Shown: in pieces, positions 4,500 through 5,502 of the stretch | Position numbering within the stretch: position 1 is the first letter of the stretch | Layout: every line of letters begins with the position of its first letter | Source of the DNA: an uncultured Desulfobacterium sp. | GTDB lineage: Bacteria; Desulfobacterota; Desulfobacteria; Desulfobacterales; Desulfobacteraceae | Direction: 5' to 3' | Length of the DNA: 5,502 nt | NCBI GenBank assembly: GCA_937124525.1 | Contig: CAKZLA010000584.1 | Span: 1-5,502, forward strand | Position numbers and translations under genes: made by a program | The notes under the pieces: generated by a model | The model's input: the letters and a program-made list of their open reading frames with translations, nothing else | Databases searched by the model: none | Told to the model about the DNA's origin: nothing

Positions 4500-5502
4500 A
4501 TGAAAGGTTTTTTCAAGCGTCTCATTATCATTGATGTGAGCAGTCAAGATGTTACTATAGAACCCATTAAAGAAGATCTCCTGAAACAATATATGGGTGG
4601 CAAGGGCTTGGGAACCAGGCTGCTGCTGGATCATAATCCCCCCCAGGTGGATGCCTTGTCCCCTGATAACAGCTTTATCATGGGGCTTGGACCTGCAACG
4701 GACAGTAAGCTCTATGGCAGTTGTCGGTATGGTATTTATACCAAATCTCCCCTCACCGGCTTTTATGGTGAGTCCTATTCCGGGGGAAGCGTTGCCATCT
4801 CCATGAGTAGGACAGGCTATGATTTTGTGATTTTAAAAGGGGCCTCGGATCACCCTGTGTGGTTGGAGATTTCAGATACTGAGGTCAAGTTCCACGACGC
4901 GGATGATCTCTGGGGAAAAGAGAGCTATGAAACCGAGGATATTGTCAAAGAGCGATGCGGTGTCAAGGGCTGCGGTGCCCTGGTCATCGGACCTGCCGGG
5001 GAAAATCTGGTGCGGTTTGCCGTGGTGGAAAACGATTATTGGAGGTCGGCCGGTCGCTGTGGCATGGGGGCTGTGCTGGGATCTAAGAAGGTGAAAGCCC
5101 TGGTGTTTCATGGTTCCTGCCGGCGGGAGTACCATGATCCTGAAAAAATTAAAAAATATGCAAAAAACATGCTCCATGAACTTAAGGATCATGCTGCCAC
5201 CAATATTTACAAAACCCAGGGAACCCCTGTCATGGTGGCGGGCTTAAACAATGCCGGGGCCTTTCCCACCAAATACTGGTCCAAGGGAAAATGTGAGCAC
5301 TGGGAAAAAATTAATGCCCAGAGCATGAAGGAGTGCCTGGACCCCAAACCAAGGTCGTGCAGAACCTGTTTCATGGGGTGTGGAAAATTTGTCACAGTAA
5401 AGGAGGGTCGTCACAAAGGGCTTCAATTGGAAGGGCCGGAATATGAGACCATTTATGCCTTTGGTGGCCTTTGCATGATTGACAGTATTGAGGATATCGT
5501 AT
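4500..5502 (+). CDS. aor: Aldehyde:ferredoxin oxidoreductase (tungsten AOR family), N-terminal 334 residues
   Basis: Oxidises an aldehyde to the carboxylic acid and passes two electrons to ferredoxin, using a tungsten (or molybdenum) bis-pterin centre and one [4Fe-4S] cluster, in the cytoplasm. Family members are about 600-620 residues, so just over half is present and the frame is open to the edge. Landmarks: M-G-G-K-G-L-G at 32-38 and S-P-L-T-G-F-Y-G at 83-90 in the pterin-binding N-domain, R-S-A-G-R-C-G-M-G-A-V-L-G-S-K-K at 182-197, cluster ligands C287, C290 and C294 (C-x2-C-x3-C; the fourth lies beyond the window), and L-E-G-P-E-Y-E-T at 310-317 with the acidic active-site region. Spacing of the cysteines is close to the Pyrococcus enzyme. 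The ATG at 4500 has AAAGGA six bases upstream. It lies 254 bp after the aminotransferase on the same strand and probably handles its semialdehyde product. Confidence 0.95.
   Translation, partial: MKGFFKRLIIIDVSSQDVTIEPIKEDLLKQYMGGKGLGTRLLLDHNPPQVDALSPDNSFIMGLGPATDSKLYGSCRYGIYTKSPLTGFYGESYSGGSVAISMSRTGYDFVILKGASDHPVWLEISDTEVKFHDADDLWGKESYETEDIVKERCGVKGCGALVIGPAGENLVRFAVVENDYWRSAGRCGMGAVLGSKKVKALVFHGSCRREYHDPEKIKKYAKNMLHELKDHAATNIYKTQGTPVMVAGLNNAGAFPTKYWSKGKCEHWEKINAQSMKECLDPKPRSCRTCFMGCGKFVTVKEGRHKGLQLEGPEYETIYAFGGLCMIDSIEDIV

Overview
The window holds two divergent transcription units separated by a long, dyad-rich control region. It looks like an anaerobic bacterium of the Desulfobacterota (Desulfobacteraceae-like). 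This placement is inferred from the gene mix: a TRAP solute transporter, a class-III aminotransferase and a tungsten-type aldehyde:ferredoxin oxidoreductase, with -24/-12 promoters. No marker gene fixes the taxonomy.

Left unit, minus strand (1-2155): a complete tripartite TRAP transporter read in the order dctP (periplasmic binding protein), dctQ (small permease), dctM (large permease, cut by the window edge). dctP and dctQ are separated by 350 bp containing a strong hairpin that pairs best as minus-strand RNA. dctQ and dctM overlap by an ATGA. dctM follows its family for about 67 codons and then departs abruptly close to the window edge.

Centre (2156-2937): 782 bp without a believable gene. 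On the plus strand there is a near-consensus sigma-54 promoter (2790-2805) with an IHF-like site (2719-2731) upstream. A weaker GG-N10-GC match faces dctP on the minus strand (2295-2310). Between them lies a cluster of TATGCA-type palindromes and repeats (2383-2544), candidate enhancer sites for an activator not encoded here.

Right unit, plus strand (2938-5502): a GabT-like class-III aminotransferase, a 254-bp gap with a repeat, hairpins and a terminator-like structure, then the first 334 codons of an aldehyde:ferredoxin oxidoreductase. A ~60-bp repeat occurs twice in opposite orientation, at 2601-2659 and 4393-4453, flanking the aminotransferase.

Working model (inference): the TRAP system imports an amino-carboxylate or related organic acid, the aminotransferase converts the terminal amine to a semialdehyde, and the AOR oxidises this to the acid while reducing ferredoxin. 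The substrate cannot be read from the sequence; GABA or another omega-amino acid fits the aminotransferase best.
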